Assembly (NCBI RefSeq): GCF_037975245.1
Contig: NC_092575.1
Coordinates: 3,928,501-3,992,500, forward strand
Reading direction: 5' to 3'
DNA from: Apostichopus japonicus
Lineage: Eukaryota; Echinodermata; Holothuroidea; Aspidochirotida; Stichopodidae
Length of the DNA: 64,000 nt
Program-made: the position numbers and the translations under genes
Shown here: piece after piece, positions 13,740 through 25,702 of the stretch
Numbering within the stretch: the stretch's first letter is position 1
How the letters are laid out: each line of letters opens with the position of its first letter
The notes under the pieces: generated by a model
Seen by the model: the letters and a program-made list of their open reading frames with translations, nothing else
Databases searched by the model: none
Told to the model about the DNA's origin: nothing

Positions 13740-13995
13740 AGAGTTCTTAAAGAATACAGCAATATATAGGTTTCGGTCTGTTTTATAGTTTTCTCGTGTT
13801 TTTAGATTTTTGTGTTCGTATTTTACATACTGTTTAATTTTTGATTTTGTGTTTTGTAGACTTTTTATTCTTTTGATTTCTCTGTCTTTTTATTTTTTGT
13901 TTTGTTTTAGGGTTTGTAAAGCACCTAGAGGCCTTTTGGTATTTGGCGCTATATTAAGAACTTATTTATTATTATTATTATTAATATATCTAGAA
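13740..13995 (+). mobile_element. LINE 3' end with (TTA)n tail
   Basis: The block GTAAAGCACCTAGAGGCC followed by TTTGGCGCTATATTAAGAAC and a TTATTATTATTATTA tail is the typical 3' terminus of CR1/L2-like LINEs in marine invertebrates and vertebrates. Only the tail and part of a T-rich 3' UTR are recognisable; the left boundary is a guess. No reverse transcriptase frame is attached, so this is a 5'-truncated insertion. Confidence 0.65.
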
Positions 13996-13999
13996 CTAG

Positions 14000-16269
14000 G
14001 AATATATTAATATGTACTACGTGGATTTTCAACTGGCCTTATAGCATATTATTCTCTCTATAAAAGTATGACATTACCTGCCATTAGAATATCAAGGAAT
14101 TATTTATCAGGTTTAACTATCACATCACAAAATGCAATGTAAAATGGTCAAAATTTGCTACATATATGTCAAAGATGTAGTGCACAGGAACCATGTAGTA
14201 TTTTATCAGACAAATTTTACAGTCATCAAAACCACTACACAAAATTTGTACATTATTAAATTATTTCCTGTGATTATTTATACCTACAAGCTTACAGTAC
14301 CCACAACATTGGTGCTGTTGCTCGTAAGACCTATATATACCAAAATGGACAAGAAACTAGAACAATGAACTCAATGTGTTTACAGTGGTTTTAGTTCATG
14401 TGTAACTTGATATGTAATGTATTCTTCTTAGTATTAAAGTGAACAAGTCTGTTTAGAGGCAAATTACATGACAAAAGCACTCCAATCTAAACAGGAAGTT
14501 CTCTTTAAAGGTTTGATTGTTTGAGGGAAGTGAGAAATTGGCAACAAGAATCTCACTGCTTGAAAAGTCCTTCCTTGAAAACAAATCGAGATGAAATGAG
14601 TTCCCTCATTAAAAATCAAGCCTTTAATAATATCGAAAGTCTTTTCAGGTCACAATTTTGCACATTATCATGGTCACAGTCACTATGTAAAATAACAGAG
14701 AGAATAAACCTGCTTGTTAATTAAGGCTTCTCTTCTTTCGTGAGTGATTTCTGTGACGTCACAAACTGTACAATTTGAATATTTCGAAGGATAACCGATG
14801 ACTTGCAAAAAAAATTACTTACTCCCACGTTCACGAATTACAGAGGATCTCTTCAATGTCATTTAAAGAGTGAAATTCTATCTCGTGAATTTTTTTCATC
14901 TTCACTTTTACATCCTGCTCTCACCTAAAATATCACTTTGGGCAGGACGGCTTGCATTGCCTTGGATTTAATCAACCGGCTGAAGGGAACGGAATGTGTT
15001 CGATGTAAAACATTCTCTACTTTTTCATTCATCTGAGTTCAATGTTTATGACCTATTTTAATGCTCCACCGAAAGTGCACAAAAGTAGAATGTAACTTGA
15101 ACTTTATAAAATTTACATAAACCTTGAGATTATAGCTCAATATTATGGTATCCATGGCTAGCGGAGGGGGGGGGGGTAATTGGGGGTGGGGATATAGTGA
15201 GGATGGAGTGGAGATGAAATGAGACTCTCAAATTTATTGAATCCAGGAAAAAAAGATCAACAAATGTTACAGACAGGTCTATGTTATAAAGCTTAACAAA
15301 AGTTTGACTAGCTGTAACCATTTACAATCATTCTTGGAATATATGCTATATATGCTTAATATGTAATATATGTACAGATTCAAAATGGACCCGATTTGAA
15401 GGCAATGACCAGTACAGGTTTAACTTGTGTGTTGAAATTAGATCTTTAAAGAGGTTGGAAGTATTTTGTTTACAATCTACTATACATTCTGTAGTGCTCA
15501 GCAAACATCAACAATTAAGTTTATGTTTGAGATCAAATTACAGAAAATCCTGTATGACTAGATGCATTTATATATTTTCATAATGCAATGAATTTCTGGT
15601 TCCTATATCATTATGGAAAAACAAATGACACAGTGAAAGTCAAATTCTAAGCCTAAGTATTAAGAGAGTAGCCATGTGTTACTTTAAACCATCAGCTACA
15701 TTAAGTGATGGTACCGAGTAGAAGTAACATTATACCCACATAAAAAACAATGGATTACACACGCGATCAACATGGCAGGAAGTTAAGTTATCTACTACGA
15801 TACAGATTAGTTGGAAAAATTTGCCAAATTTCAAACCCAATAGTCCTTTACCAACCAGCACAATACTGGCTTGACAACAGTCGATCAAAGATAATAACAG
15901 TCACTTAAAGACTGTCTCACATTTCTGGTGCTGCTACAACAACAAGTTTGGAAGTAGCGGGTGCAACGAACGATTCTCATGAGGTACTAAAGTACCGGAC
16001 AAAAGAGAAAAAATATTCCAAAATCTGACAAAGGGACAAAGTCAACTTACAGTTCAAACTTCAAGGTGTGTTGTGTCAAAACACGTATTAGACACAGTTG
16101 CACTGACCGACCTCTTTGGTAAGAGTGTCAATGTTATTTCATACCTGAGTAAAGGAGTACAATATACATATACTGCACAGTAAACTATGACAATTTTGTT
16201 TTCAAATTCCATTCTCTACAGTTGGGTTTTAAAGGACTAAATGTTGGCAAATGATCAGAGTGCAGATCG
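14000..16269. other. Non-coding stretch, nothing recognised
   Basis: Short open frames only. A G-run at about 15164-15178 and general AT-richness; no repeat family or gene assigned. Confidence 0.5.
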
Positions 16270-16277
16270 GTGGTGAT

Positions 16278-16586
16278 CATAGGCGTAGGAGGTGGGGGGG
16301 GGGCTGGGGGCGCTGCAGCCCCCCAACCAAAATTTTTTGTGAAAATTCAGGCAATATGATGAGAATTATTCGGGCACCTACTGAAAAAAAAAAAATTTGC
16401 AATATGTTTTTCAATGGTGAAACTGATATTATTATCATCATTATTATTGTAACGAATTCTCCAATAATTCTAACCAATATGGGAGGGTAATAACACGGCA
16501 AATGATTATATGTTATTTTGGTTATATTTTTCGGGCAAGTCGTTACAGCCCCCCCCCCCAAATCAAATTGGGCTCCTACTCCTATG
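16278..16586. mobile_element. hAT-type MITE, family 2, copy B (309 bp)
   Basis: Begins CATAGGCGTAGGAG and ends CTCCTACTCCTATG, with one mismatch between the inverted termini. The 8-mer GTGGTGAT flanks both ends (16270-16277 and 16587-16594). The interior matches copy A at 12806-13172 in the same orientation. Near its left end a GGGGGCGCTGCAGCCCCCC palindrome is present that copy A lacks. The 79- and 108-codon open frames across it are transposon DNA, not genes. Confidence 0.93.
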
Positions 16587-16594
16587 GTGGTGAT

Positions 16595-18893
16595 TATAAA
16601 CAATAGGTTCGGCTATCCACAAGTACTGTACAGGTCTGTAAACTAAACGTACTGCCATCAGTTATGTTCACCGAAGTATTGCCAGCCCAGGTCTGCCTTA
16701 CTATTTAATGCCCAGAGCGAACATGTAATTTAATGAAAATAGCCTGTCATTTGGCCTATTATATATGAAAGCTGGTTAGGCAGCATATTACTTTCATTAA
16801 TCTGGTCAATACAATTTTACTGAAAGTACTTTGAGATCAATGAAATACCATTTTCAAAGAATGTGTTCAGAAACTGCAGAGAATTGCAATGCTTTATGAA
16901 TCATTCATCGCTGAAATGTTTCGGAAAACTCCAATGTACCGGCCGCAATGCTCAGAACATATACCATATTTTTAAATTAAGAAAGGTACATTGATGTGGA
17001 AATTCCAGCTTGGAGTTTCCACCCCAGGGAAATCTTAAGTTAATATAGGCCCTGTAAGTGTCGAACTTTTTCTTTTATCCATAATTACTGTGTGGTCAAT
17101 GTTGGAGGCTCCCATGTTGGCGAGCTGCAGACTAGTATCGGCGTCAAAAAGGTTTGGAATAGTAAACCAGCTTTAACAAGGAATTGCATGGTGAGAGTCA
17201 ATGCAACAGTGATAGTAAATAAAAGGCGATGACATGAAAAATGACCAGGATGACACAACCAATGGCTGGAATGTCTGAATAACAATGGCGTACCAGTTTC
17301 AGCCAAAACACATATCAAGTGAAGTTGGTCTCTCACTACCGGGCCCAACTAACATTGTTTAGAGACACATGCTCCTCAGCTAAACAATAATCGAAATCAC
17401 TGTCATATTTGTTCAACTGACATTTTAAGTTCAATCTACTTTGATAACAATTTCTTCTAACATTGAATAGTGCAATTCTATTAATATGAGTGTCATACTG
17501 TAGTTCTCAGCAATCCCAAGTCCCCCTTTCGAGTGTAGTATTACCTAATTCTGCTACATTGTGACAAATTTTAGCATCCAACTTAAGGAATTCTGTTTTC
17601 TCCTTTAAAGCACAATCAGAGGCGATTTAAACTTCTACATACATTTTCGTGTGTTATTCAGTTGTCACTCATACGCCTACAGCTTTGACTAGCATTTACG
17701 TTGGATCTATAGCCAAGGTCAGACTGGCCTAGGCCTACTCGGCTTGACTAGGCCAAAGTCAAGTCTTGGTTAACTTACCTAGGCCTATTCGTCTTTCGCA
17801 TGATTGAAAAGCTATTAGAGACTCAAAAACAAAATAACATGTTTATCTTCATGAGAATATTAAATCATCATGTCTTCTACTCACCAACACAGTTACCGGG
17901 CACAGCAATAAGCGATTCAACTTCGTAAGTCTGAAATACCTGTTCACGGAATTACATTTCATATACTAACTATGCCAATGTATACGAGTCAAGTGCTACA
18001 ATGCAGAAGACACAAGGTTGTCTGCATTATGCATAGGTACATGTGCGTATATTATAGTAGTGTCACTGTTCTGTCAGTAACCCTCAGCGGTTCTCTGTGT
18101 TTATGTTTTCAACGTTCGAATGACGTCACTACTGGCGCAGTTGACCAATGATATAACATAACGTAGAAGGTTACCTGACCGTCGAACTGATTGCGAGCCT
18201 GAAATATATTTTTCGCATCGCAAGTAAGACTGTAAGAGAAGGCTTTCATGACGACAACACGTATACTTACATTTTAAATAAGGGATGAATTTCTTTTATA
18301 ATCATATCTGGAAATATAATTTTTCAGAAGATAAGATGTTGTGTTCTTATGCTCATGAAATTGACATAAGAAATAGGCCTAAATCATTACCGCAGGATTC
18401 AATATGACGAAAAATTGTAACTCTCTCTATCTGTCGGGCTATTGTTAATCATTGTTGATGTTGTATGGGCTGTGATATTCTGTTCAAATCAAGTTGTTCG
18501 TTTACCAGGTACCATTATGTATGTACCAAGGCAGTAGCCTACAGGAAAGCGGGCAACTTGGAAGTGTTAATGGAAAACTGCATTAAGCAATCGACGAAAG
18601 GAAGAATTGGAAAAGAAAAGAAAAACAGTGTAATTTCCCCCACGTGGCAAATGGAAGTTGTTTTGGGCAGTGTTTGTTGTAAATTATTACATTCGGTCCA
18701 ACTCTCAACTCTAGCTTACTATCTGTTTGTTTCAATGTTTCTTGGCAGTTTGACATGTTGGCTTAAAACTGCCGATAAAGAGTCTACACCTCTGTTTTTG
18801 GTTGTTTGTTTGTTTGTTTTTGCTCCCTTGCAAGTACCCTAGGCTAGAGACTTTATAGAAGTATCATTTGAAAAATGCAGTCCCTATGCACCC
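16595..18893. other. Non-coding stretch, unassigned open frames
   Basis: The minus-strand frame at 17085-17348 (87 codons) and the plus frame at 18465-18842 (125 codons) have unremarkable codon use and no recognisable domain; the latter starts at TTG. Clusters of TAGGCC motifs occur around 17700-17800. I see no supportable gene. Confidence 0.45.
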
Positions 18894-18901
18894 CCCCCCC
18901 C

Positions 18902-19297
18902 CAGTGGCGGAGCTAGGGGTATTGGTCAGAGGGGCGAGAATGGTCTCAGTGTAGGGCGATTTCGACACTATCTAAGCGGAGCGCCACCACAGGTTGGCGC
19001 GAAGCGTACAGAATTTTTTTGGAGTAAAGATACTCCCTAGATCGCCGGAATGACCCTTTCCGGGCCTTGCTGTAATTGGCAGATAAACGAAGAATAAATA
19101 GCCGTTAGAGCATTTTGTCAGAAAATTACACCAACAAAATGTGACACTGTCAATAGGTAGATGAGATCGCAATAAAAAAGTCAATAATCACGAATAAGTA
19201 AAAAGTGGTAAAAAGCTGAAAAGGGCGCCAGCAGTCCATTTCAGTCCATCGGGGGGGGGGGCATCCGCCCCCTGACTGTATGGACGCTCCGCCACTG
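18902..19297. mobile_element. hAT-type MITE, family 1, copy B (396 bp)
   Basis: Starts CAGTGGCGGAGC and ends GCTCCGCCACTG, a perfect 12-bp inverted pair. It sits in a run of C, so the 8-bp target duplication reads CCCCCCCC on both sides (18894-18901 and 19298-19305). The interior is clearly homologous to copy A at 5317-5722, in the same orientation. No transposase frame. Confidence 0.93.
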
Positions 19298-19341
19298 CCC
19301 CCCCCCCAACTCATGTCATTTGAATGCACTATCGAGCGCGT

Positions 19342-19405
19342 GGTTATACCACAGAAGTATAGAAACTTCCGTAGGTTATACCACAGAAGTATAGAAACTT
19401 CCGTA
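19342..19405. repeat. 32-bp perfect tandem duplication
   Basis: The unit starting GGTTATACCACAGAAG occurs twice back to back (19342-19373, 19374-19405) without difference, with a further partial GGTT after it. It lies about 45 bases beyond the right end of the neighbouring MITE. Confidence 0.95.
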
Positions 19406-20562
19406 GGTTTAACAATAAACGCTAAAACCTTCATTACTATCGAACCTGCTTAATTTGTCCAATAGTCTCATTATTAAGATGGCTTGGATTTATTAAAAGT
19501 TATTTCATGATTACCCTTCCTCCCTCTTTATCTCCCCTTCCCTCTCATCTTACTCCCGCAAGCAATTGAAGCCTGAGTAAAGGGTAAATCAAAAAAAAAA
19601 AGGCAAACCTGCAAAAAGTTCATAAGTATTGGTGAAAATACCGCGGCGTCTAAGTGATGGCGCTACACAGAAATTACGTTTTTTAACCAGTTGGTTGTAC
19701 TACCTAGTATGTGCAACGTTTGCTTTATATAAGATTTGACAATACGGCGACTTCAAATGTATTACGGGTTATCCTTGATTTATCCTCATGGAGTAGAAGT
19801 ACATTTTCGAGAGGTAGAAAGGCAAGTCTAAGAGAGAATGATCTCATGCAATCATCTCCACAACCGACTTGTATATCATGTCCAGTGTGCGCTATGTATA
19901 AACAGCTTCTACCGAGAACTTGAACCGAAAGTATGTATTGTTCTGCTATACGGTCACCGTCATTTGCTTCAGACAACTTTTCTCATAATCTGTGGCATCA
20001 CTTCACCTCACTCCCCTCCCCACTCCCCCACCCTCTACCACAGCTGATTCCCGACGTAGGTTAAAACGCGCGCGACAAAGTACTCTTACCACAGTATACA
20101 ATTGTTCTCATCAGTTCTTTCAACAGGAATTTTTCATTTCGAATATTTCAAATTTCGGTTCTGATGTAACTTCGAGACTTTTATTTAATGTAATCTTCCC
20201 ATTTTCGCCATGGGTTTAAGATAAAGTGTGGGGTTAAATGTGTATGGTCTCGTGTTCACCAAGGTGTGTTTTTTCTCCTTCTCCATCTTCTTCTTCTCCC
20301 CATTAAACTATTGGAACGCCCTGAGCCTTTTCGTTACACACTCATTGTAAATGATTCGCTTTTTGAGAGGATACCATACTTGAGTTTACAAAAACTATTT
20401 TGTCCGTCCTTTTTTCCTTTTTAAGAAAGCGCTTTTAGCCTCCTTTTTCGACTTGGCTTGGTCCGTACTTGCATCTGCTATCGTGATCCAGTACCATATA
20501 TAGATTTGTGTAAGGCTGCGTATAAACGTTTCACTTAAATGCGTTCTCGTACATGTTTGCGC
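19406..20562. other. Non-coding stretch upstream of CIMIP1
   Basis: No gene recognised. C/T-rich runs near 19513-19550 and 20004-20035. Confidence 0.5.
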
Positions 20563-20576
20563 GTTATCGAGGCAAC
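20563..20576. promoter_or_regulatory. X-box-like motif upstream of CIMIP1
   Basis: GTTATC, a 2-base spacer and GGCAAC match the RFX X-box consensus except at one left half-site position. It lies about 275 bases before the CIMIP1 start codon. RFX (with FOXJ1) controls motile-cilium genes in animals, so the position suits the gene. One-mismatch X-boxes occur by chance several times in a window this size, so this rests on location. Confidence 0.35.
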
Positions 20577-20851
20577 AAAACCTTGAAGCGATATCACTAT
20601 AAACGTACATTATCTACGCTACAAACAACATATTCCACGATTTCTGAAAACGATGCGCAGTGTAGATGCTTTATCATAGCGCGTACAACTCTCTGTTGCA
20701 TCAGAGTATTGAATATTGTGACGAAAGGGCGCAATGTTAAACCGCTGCATTATTTATAATTAAAAGATCATTACGTCATAATATTGTCGCCGATACCATG
20801 TTGACGAAATCAAACTGAGAATCTTTATTAGAAGCACACTGAACTATAACG

Positions 20852-20907
20852 ATGGCTGGACGGAAACTGGGCTCACACCCCAACTTTGTTCACAACGACG
20901 AAATATG
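20852..20907 (+). CDS. CIMIP1: CIMIP1 coding exon 1
   Basis: Encodes residues 1-18 and two bases of Trp19, starting MAGRKLGSHPNF. It is followed by a consensus GTAAGT donor. The conserved motif only becomes readable when this exon is joined to exon 2. Confidence 0.85.
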
Positions 20908-22397
20908 GTAAGTTCTTCTTTTATTTTGTTTTTTCATAGATATATATATATCTTTAACAACTGGGAATTGTGCACATCTGTTCAACTGATGTTAATCGCG
21001 GTCATAGTATCCATATGGGAAGAGGACATTCTAGATTGTTCTGTGATTCTGTTTTTGCAAACCCCTAATCAAGAAGGAAGGGAAACTGGGAAATGGGTGA
21101 TGAAGTCGGCGTGTTAGTCCTAGCCTAATCCACTGTACACATGGTTTAATACAAGGCATAATGTGGGGGGGGGGGGGTCTAATTCAACTGAGGAGACATG
21201 GCAACTGTTGAGAGGTCGCCTGAAAAGTCTTGCATTCTCATTTTTATAACTTACGGTGAAATGAAGAGTGCAAAATGGCCCTGTGACGTAGTTGTGCGAG
21301 GGGCCTGATCCGGCTCTCTATGCCTGTCTGAGGCCGTAAAAGATTGGGGTGGCTTTTCTCCTTGTGAGTTGACCTGGTGGTATGAGTGTTAGAGTAAGTT
21401 GTCAGGCCCATAGCCATGACATTTGAGTTGGAAATGGTGGGGGGGGGGGGCGAATCACACCAACAATTTATGGAGGGCATAGTGTTTGTGACCTCGCTCA
21501 ATTTTACATATTGGTATTGGTACAAATAGAGAGAGAGAGAGAGGGGGGGGGGGCGTGGAGTGAGCACAGTAGTATGTATGGGATGTGGCGGTAACCTCGT
21601 GCCCCAGTCCTGCTCGGTGGGCCTCTCAGAAGTCCAGCCTGTTTGATTGATGAAACTGGTGAAATCTATATTTCATTGCTTGTAAGAAACTTGTACCGAT
21701 TTTAACGGTCAGCAACATACATCACTTCACCTCAGTGACGTTCCTAGAATAGTTGGCACCCGGGCAGATCCTTCCTTTGTCACCTTGTGCAAGGGATGCC
21801 GTCCTGTGAAGGGGTGTAAGAGGAGGGGCACGCCCCTTTAAGAAATTTGATTTATGTAAGGTGACTTAGATGCAAAATGGTGGTACGTCACTGCTTCACT
21901 TTGTACCTATACAGTCATGCATCAGGAGGATAAAGTGATGTATAAACCGCCAATTCTTTTGTGTATAACTCTACAGGAAGGACCATGTTCGTCACGAATT
22001 ACAGTCTCTGCGAAGATGGCCGGATGAATGGTCATTTTTGACCAGAGAGTACTGCCGAGTCAACAAACGGCTAGTTGGAGATCGAGTTAGTCCAGATCCA
22101 GATGACGAAGGGATTTTCCCAGATTCCGAAAAGACGGCAAACACCAGCGAGGACGCTCCGATATGTGAAAGGGAAACGCCAGTGTCGAAATTTGAACCTC
22201 ACAAAACTACCATTAATCTTCCACCGATTGCTACAGGGAACACGTGTTGTGTTTTCCCGCGTACCACGGCCGCTCTGATTGGTTGGAAGTCGACGAAGTC
22301 CGCTCATAGGTTAGAGAAATATGGTCGATACGCGCCAAATTCCCGAGGTCAACAGGGCATACTGAAATTGTTGAAATGGCCCAGCCAAGGTTTATAA
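20852..22397 (+). CDS. CIMIP1: CIMIP1 / C20orf85-like ciliary microtubule inner protein (two exons)
   Basis: Joining 20852-20907 to 21977-22397 gives a 158-residue protein. The intron is GTAAGT...CTACAG and splits the Trp codon of the motif DEIWKDH. Family landmarks in order: an N-terminal NFVHNDEIWK (about residues 11-20), RRWPDEWSFLTREY (about 29-42), the central IGWKSTKSAHRLEKYGRY, and the C-terminal LLKWPSQGL. Human C20orf85 has the same pattern (IWK, WPxNWGFL, GWRS, CWPKQG) in about 137 residues; this protein is longer because of an acidic, Pro/Ser-rich stretch around residues 50-80. In mammals the protein is found inside ciliary doublet microtubules. The ATG is chosen because it begins the short first exon that restores the conserved IW motif; an AATAAA lies 98 bases after the stop. 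No neighbour is functionally linked. Confidence 0.88.
21733..21893. mobile_element. 161-bp hAT-type MITE in the CIMIP1 intron
   Basis: Begins CAGTGACGTTCC and ends GGTACGTCACTG, an inverted pair with one mismatch. The flanks CTTCACCT (21725-21732) and CTTCACTT (21894-21901) agree at 7 of 8 bases, as expected for an aged 8-bp target duplication. It lies wholly within the intron, ending 83 bases before exon 2, and has no coding capacity. Confidence 0.8.
21977..22397 (+). CDS. CIMIP1: CIMIP1 coding exon 2 with stop codon
   Basis: Starts after CTCTACAG and carries residues 19-158 and the TAA stop. It holds all conserved Trp-containing motifs except the first. Confidence 0.9.
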
Positions 22398-22494
22398 ACA
22401 GTGACAATGAGAAACAAACAAGTGTTGAATTACTATGTAAAGGAGCAGTACAGTGTGTTGAAATATGTCGTTTTGTGGTAAAAGTACGACGGAA

Positions 22495-22500
22495 AATAAA
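22495..22500 (+). terminator. Polyadenylation signal, CIMIP1
   Basis: AATAAA about 98 bases after the CIMIP1 stop codon, the first canonical signal downstream. Confidence 0.6.
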
Positions 22501-23192
22501 ACCTAAACAGAAGTATATTTTCTTTGCAAAGTTTTTTTTTGATGTATATATTATGCATGTAGTTATTGGTTGTTCAAGTTGCCAGGGTATAGCCTATACT
22601 TGCATAGGTTACCCACGAATATTCCTCCACAAGACAAAAGGCAAAAAAAAAAAAAAAAACTCTCGAAATACATCTTTACCCCCCCCCCCCCAATCCTCAC
22701 AGGAAATTGCTCCATTAAATGTGTTTTGTGCTTTATATACCTAACTTCACGTTCCTAGAAGCAACATACCCAGGCTATACATACAACACACAGGGGATGG
22801 GGGCTGTCAAAAGCCAAATAGGTATATTATGAACATGGGAATACAATATTCGATGATCCCACATTCCGCAGGCCCCCTGATTGATCCGTGCAATGGATAT
22901 GTAGCCATCCCACCCCTGTCTCACCAGGCTTGCTAACATAGCTGTAGTCTACGCCTATAGTCTCCATGGAGAGCAATACACTTTTGACCAACATAACTGA
23001 TCTCCTCGGGGTGCTACTTTCGTTCAAGGGACCAAATGAGTGGCGTGTCTGAAGTTGTTTCAAGGCCAGGCGCCGTCGGTTCGATCACCAAGACGATGGC
23101 AATATATGCCACAGTCCGTCACCACCCCCCCCCCCTTACACTCCTGTGCGTGAGTCATCCAGGGTAGCTATTCTTGATTTGTAAACACTACG

Positions 23193-23279
23193 ATGACTTG
23201 CAAAGAATTTGTGAACAATCATGTTGTAGTAAAATTAGACAAGAAAACTAAAACAAATTAACACTGTTAAAAGGTGCAT
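23193..23279. repeat. Dispersed 87-bp repeat, copy 1
   Basis: The first 30 bases (ATGACTTGCAAAGAATTTGT onward) and the last 22 (TTAACACTGTTAAAAGGTGC onward) are identical to those at 25453-25539, and both copies have the same total length. The centre is diverged. Both are in the same orientation; family unknown. Confidence 0.85.
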
Positions 23280-25452
23280 ATACGTAAACAGCGCTATAAC
23301 TCAAATGACGTCAATTAACAGACTTTGTACTCATTTCATTGTGGTCCTCACCATCTAATTATTGTCAAGACCTGTATGAAAATAGCGTGTGACGACACAT
23401 TTTAAACACTCAAAGTAAAAGTGGTATTTTTTTTCCTCTTATGATTGCACTCGAAATCTGCATTTTGAGTTGATTTGAAATATATGTTTGCGATTCTACT
23501 CTATACTAAAATCAAATAAAGATAACAATGCTTCATTTATGGTTGATATTCCGATTGTGATTGTACCGATAGCTTTTAATTGTTTTAGAATTTGTAGATG
23601 GAAAAAAAGAAGAAAAAAATCATTGACATTCAATGTTTCCTATTGTTCCAATCTGAGAGGTTCTTTTACAAAAAGACAAAAGAGTTCCTTATTGTCTGTT
23701 GCTTTGCATTTGTCTTTAAAGTAAAACAATGAAATCACACAATGGTAAAGAGAGGTGAGGACAATGGTCTTCAAGGTATCATGACTGTTCCATTGTTTTT
23801 TTTTTCTCAAACAGCTTTGGAGATCAAATAAGTTCCCATGCCAAACAGGCATGGGGGTTGAAAACTTGCATATGGTGTGGAAGGGAGTGGGTATTGGGGA
23901 GGGAAGGGAGAGGTGTGTGACACAAAAAAACAAAAAAACAAAACAGACAAAGTTTTTGTTTTTAACTTCTATATATCATATTACAGTTACAGAAGTACCT
24001 TTCCATATAAAGAAACAGTTCAGAATGAGAAAAAACCATCCGAAAATAGAAGCAAACGCAAACTCATTGCACTTTGTAAACACAATGGCAGATCAGGGAC
24101 TCTGTCCAAATATGTCCATAAATATCCAATCTGGGTATTTTACGTTTTTAACTACAGTGAGTTGGTCATACATCGTTAACTTAAGAAACATCAAATGATG
24201 TGTACAAAATTGGAAATTTTGCAAGTACTTTTGGATGTCCGTCCACATTTTGACAATAACATCAATACAATTTTACAATCGTATGTCATTTGATAGAGGA
24301 GGAGATACATACATAATAATGATTAATAATAGTAAAAGAAAATCAGAGATACTTGACCATTCCTGGATTCTATCAGCTGTAAGCTAACAAACACAAATAG
24401 AACTTTGGAGGTCAAATGTCACAACAACGAAGGTTTTTGTGAGAAGTCATGGACATACATGAACGGAAATATTTTCACACCAACTTGGTTTGGCTGAAAT
24501 CACTTCTTTGTGGAATAGGGAACTATTGTGGCCCTAAAAAGTTCATGGGTCGGGTCTGACTATGAGCAAAATCGACTGCCTGCAGCAGTAATATATGATA
24601 AAGGCTTTAAGATCTCAATACCTGATTATTCATTCCATCCCGCATGTTGATGCCTATACTACTAATTAGCCTCTGACGGAGAAACAAACCCAACTTTCAT
24701 AATTGGTGTTGTGATCTATATCTCCGCAAACAGCTAACAAACATCTCCAGTTTGGAGATACCACAGTGTTCACATTTATTCACTCACAAGATTTGAACAA
24801 GTCTGAATATGACATCATCAAGAAACATATGCTTAACCTCTTTTTAAAGGGTTTTCTGTTTTATTGTAGTACAAATGGGTTTTGAACATCCCAAATCTAT
24901 AATGTTCTAAACGTATGTGCCCGCATTGTTTTCAGTGTCAACACCTGTTTATATTCACCTTGAAAAGACAGAGTAAAAGTAAATGGTTTCTCCTCCTCGT
25001 GGCAATATGACATCGACAAAATATCAGCCCCCCTTACGCAAACTTTGAACCATAATATCTCCCTATATAGTTTTGGGGCATTAGAATCACAAAGTGGTAA
25101 GAATTGCTGGAAATTTGATTTTGTGATTTGACACCCTCTAACACTAATCTGACACCCACCTCTGACACCCATCTCTGACAATGGCAATAAATTTTACATC
25201 TCCTTTATCCAACACAAACCGAAGAAGAAAAACAAGGACATCTTTCTTTGTCTAAAAAATGTGCATATCTAGACAAGGATGGGAAGGAAACAAAGTGACT
25301 TAAGGGCAAGCGTGACAAATGGAAATAGAAAAGTACTGGTTTCGGATGGGTAGGATTTGACAGCCTAATATCTTTGGCTTGGTTCAACTTATTCTCCCTG
25401 CTGTAATTCTTTATGGTACTACACAGAGCTTTTACTAACGATTACTACGAAA

Positions 25453-25539
25453 ATGACTTGCAAAGAATTTGTGAACAATCATCTGTTGAAGAACAAGACG
25501 AGACAACTTTAACATAGTTAACACTGTTAAAAGGTGCAT
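25453..25539. repeat. Dispersed 87-bp repeat, copy 2
   Basis: Partner of 23193-23279, 2260 bases away in the same orientation, with identical ends and a diverged middle. Confidence 0.85.
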
Positions 25540-25702
25540 TTGTAACATTGCACCTTGTAAGATACATACGTAACCTTGTCGTTCTCCGTCATCGTTTAGC
25601 CTGAATCACTGCCTTCCTACCGACAGGCTGAAACCATTGCGTAATAGAACGGCGCAAGAGAGAAGAAGTAACACTGCTTCACAAATGGAACACTTCTTTA
25701 AC

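Larger units (their letters stand above)
22501..25702. other. Intergenic stretch between CIMIP1 and SNAP29
   Basis: No gene recognised. It has A-runs and C-runs near 22646-22692, an 87-bp dispersed duplicate (listed separately), and (CAAAAAA)-type low complexity near 23922-23950. Confidence 0.5.

Noticed and set aside
17085-17348. Minus-strand 87-codon frame with hydrophobic stretches
   Set aside because: No matching family, no exon partner, and the most membrane-like residues are split between frames.
23060-23100. GTCGGTTCGATCACC as a possible B box of a SINE
   Set aside because: The B-box match is fair but the upstream A box is poor, and no tail or second copy was found.
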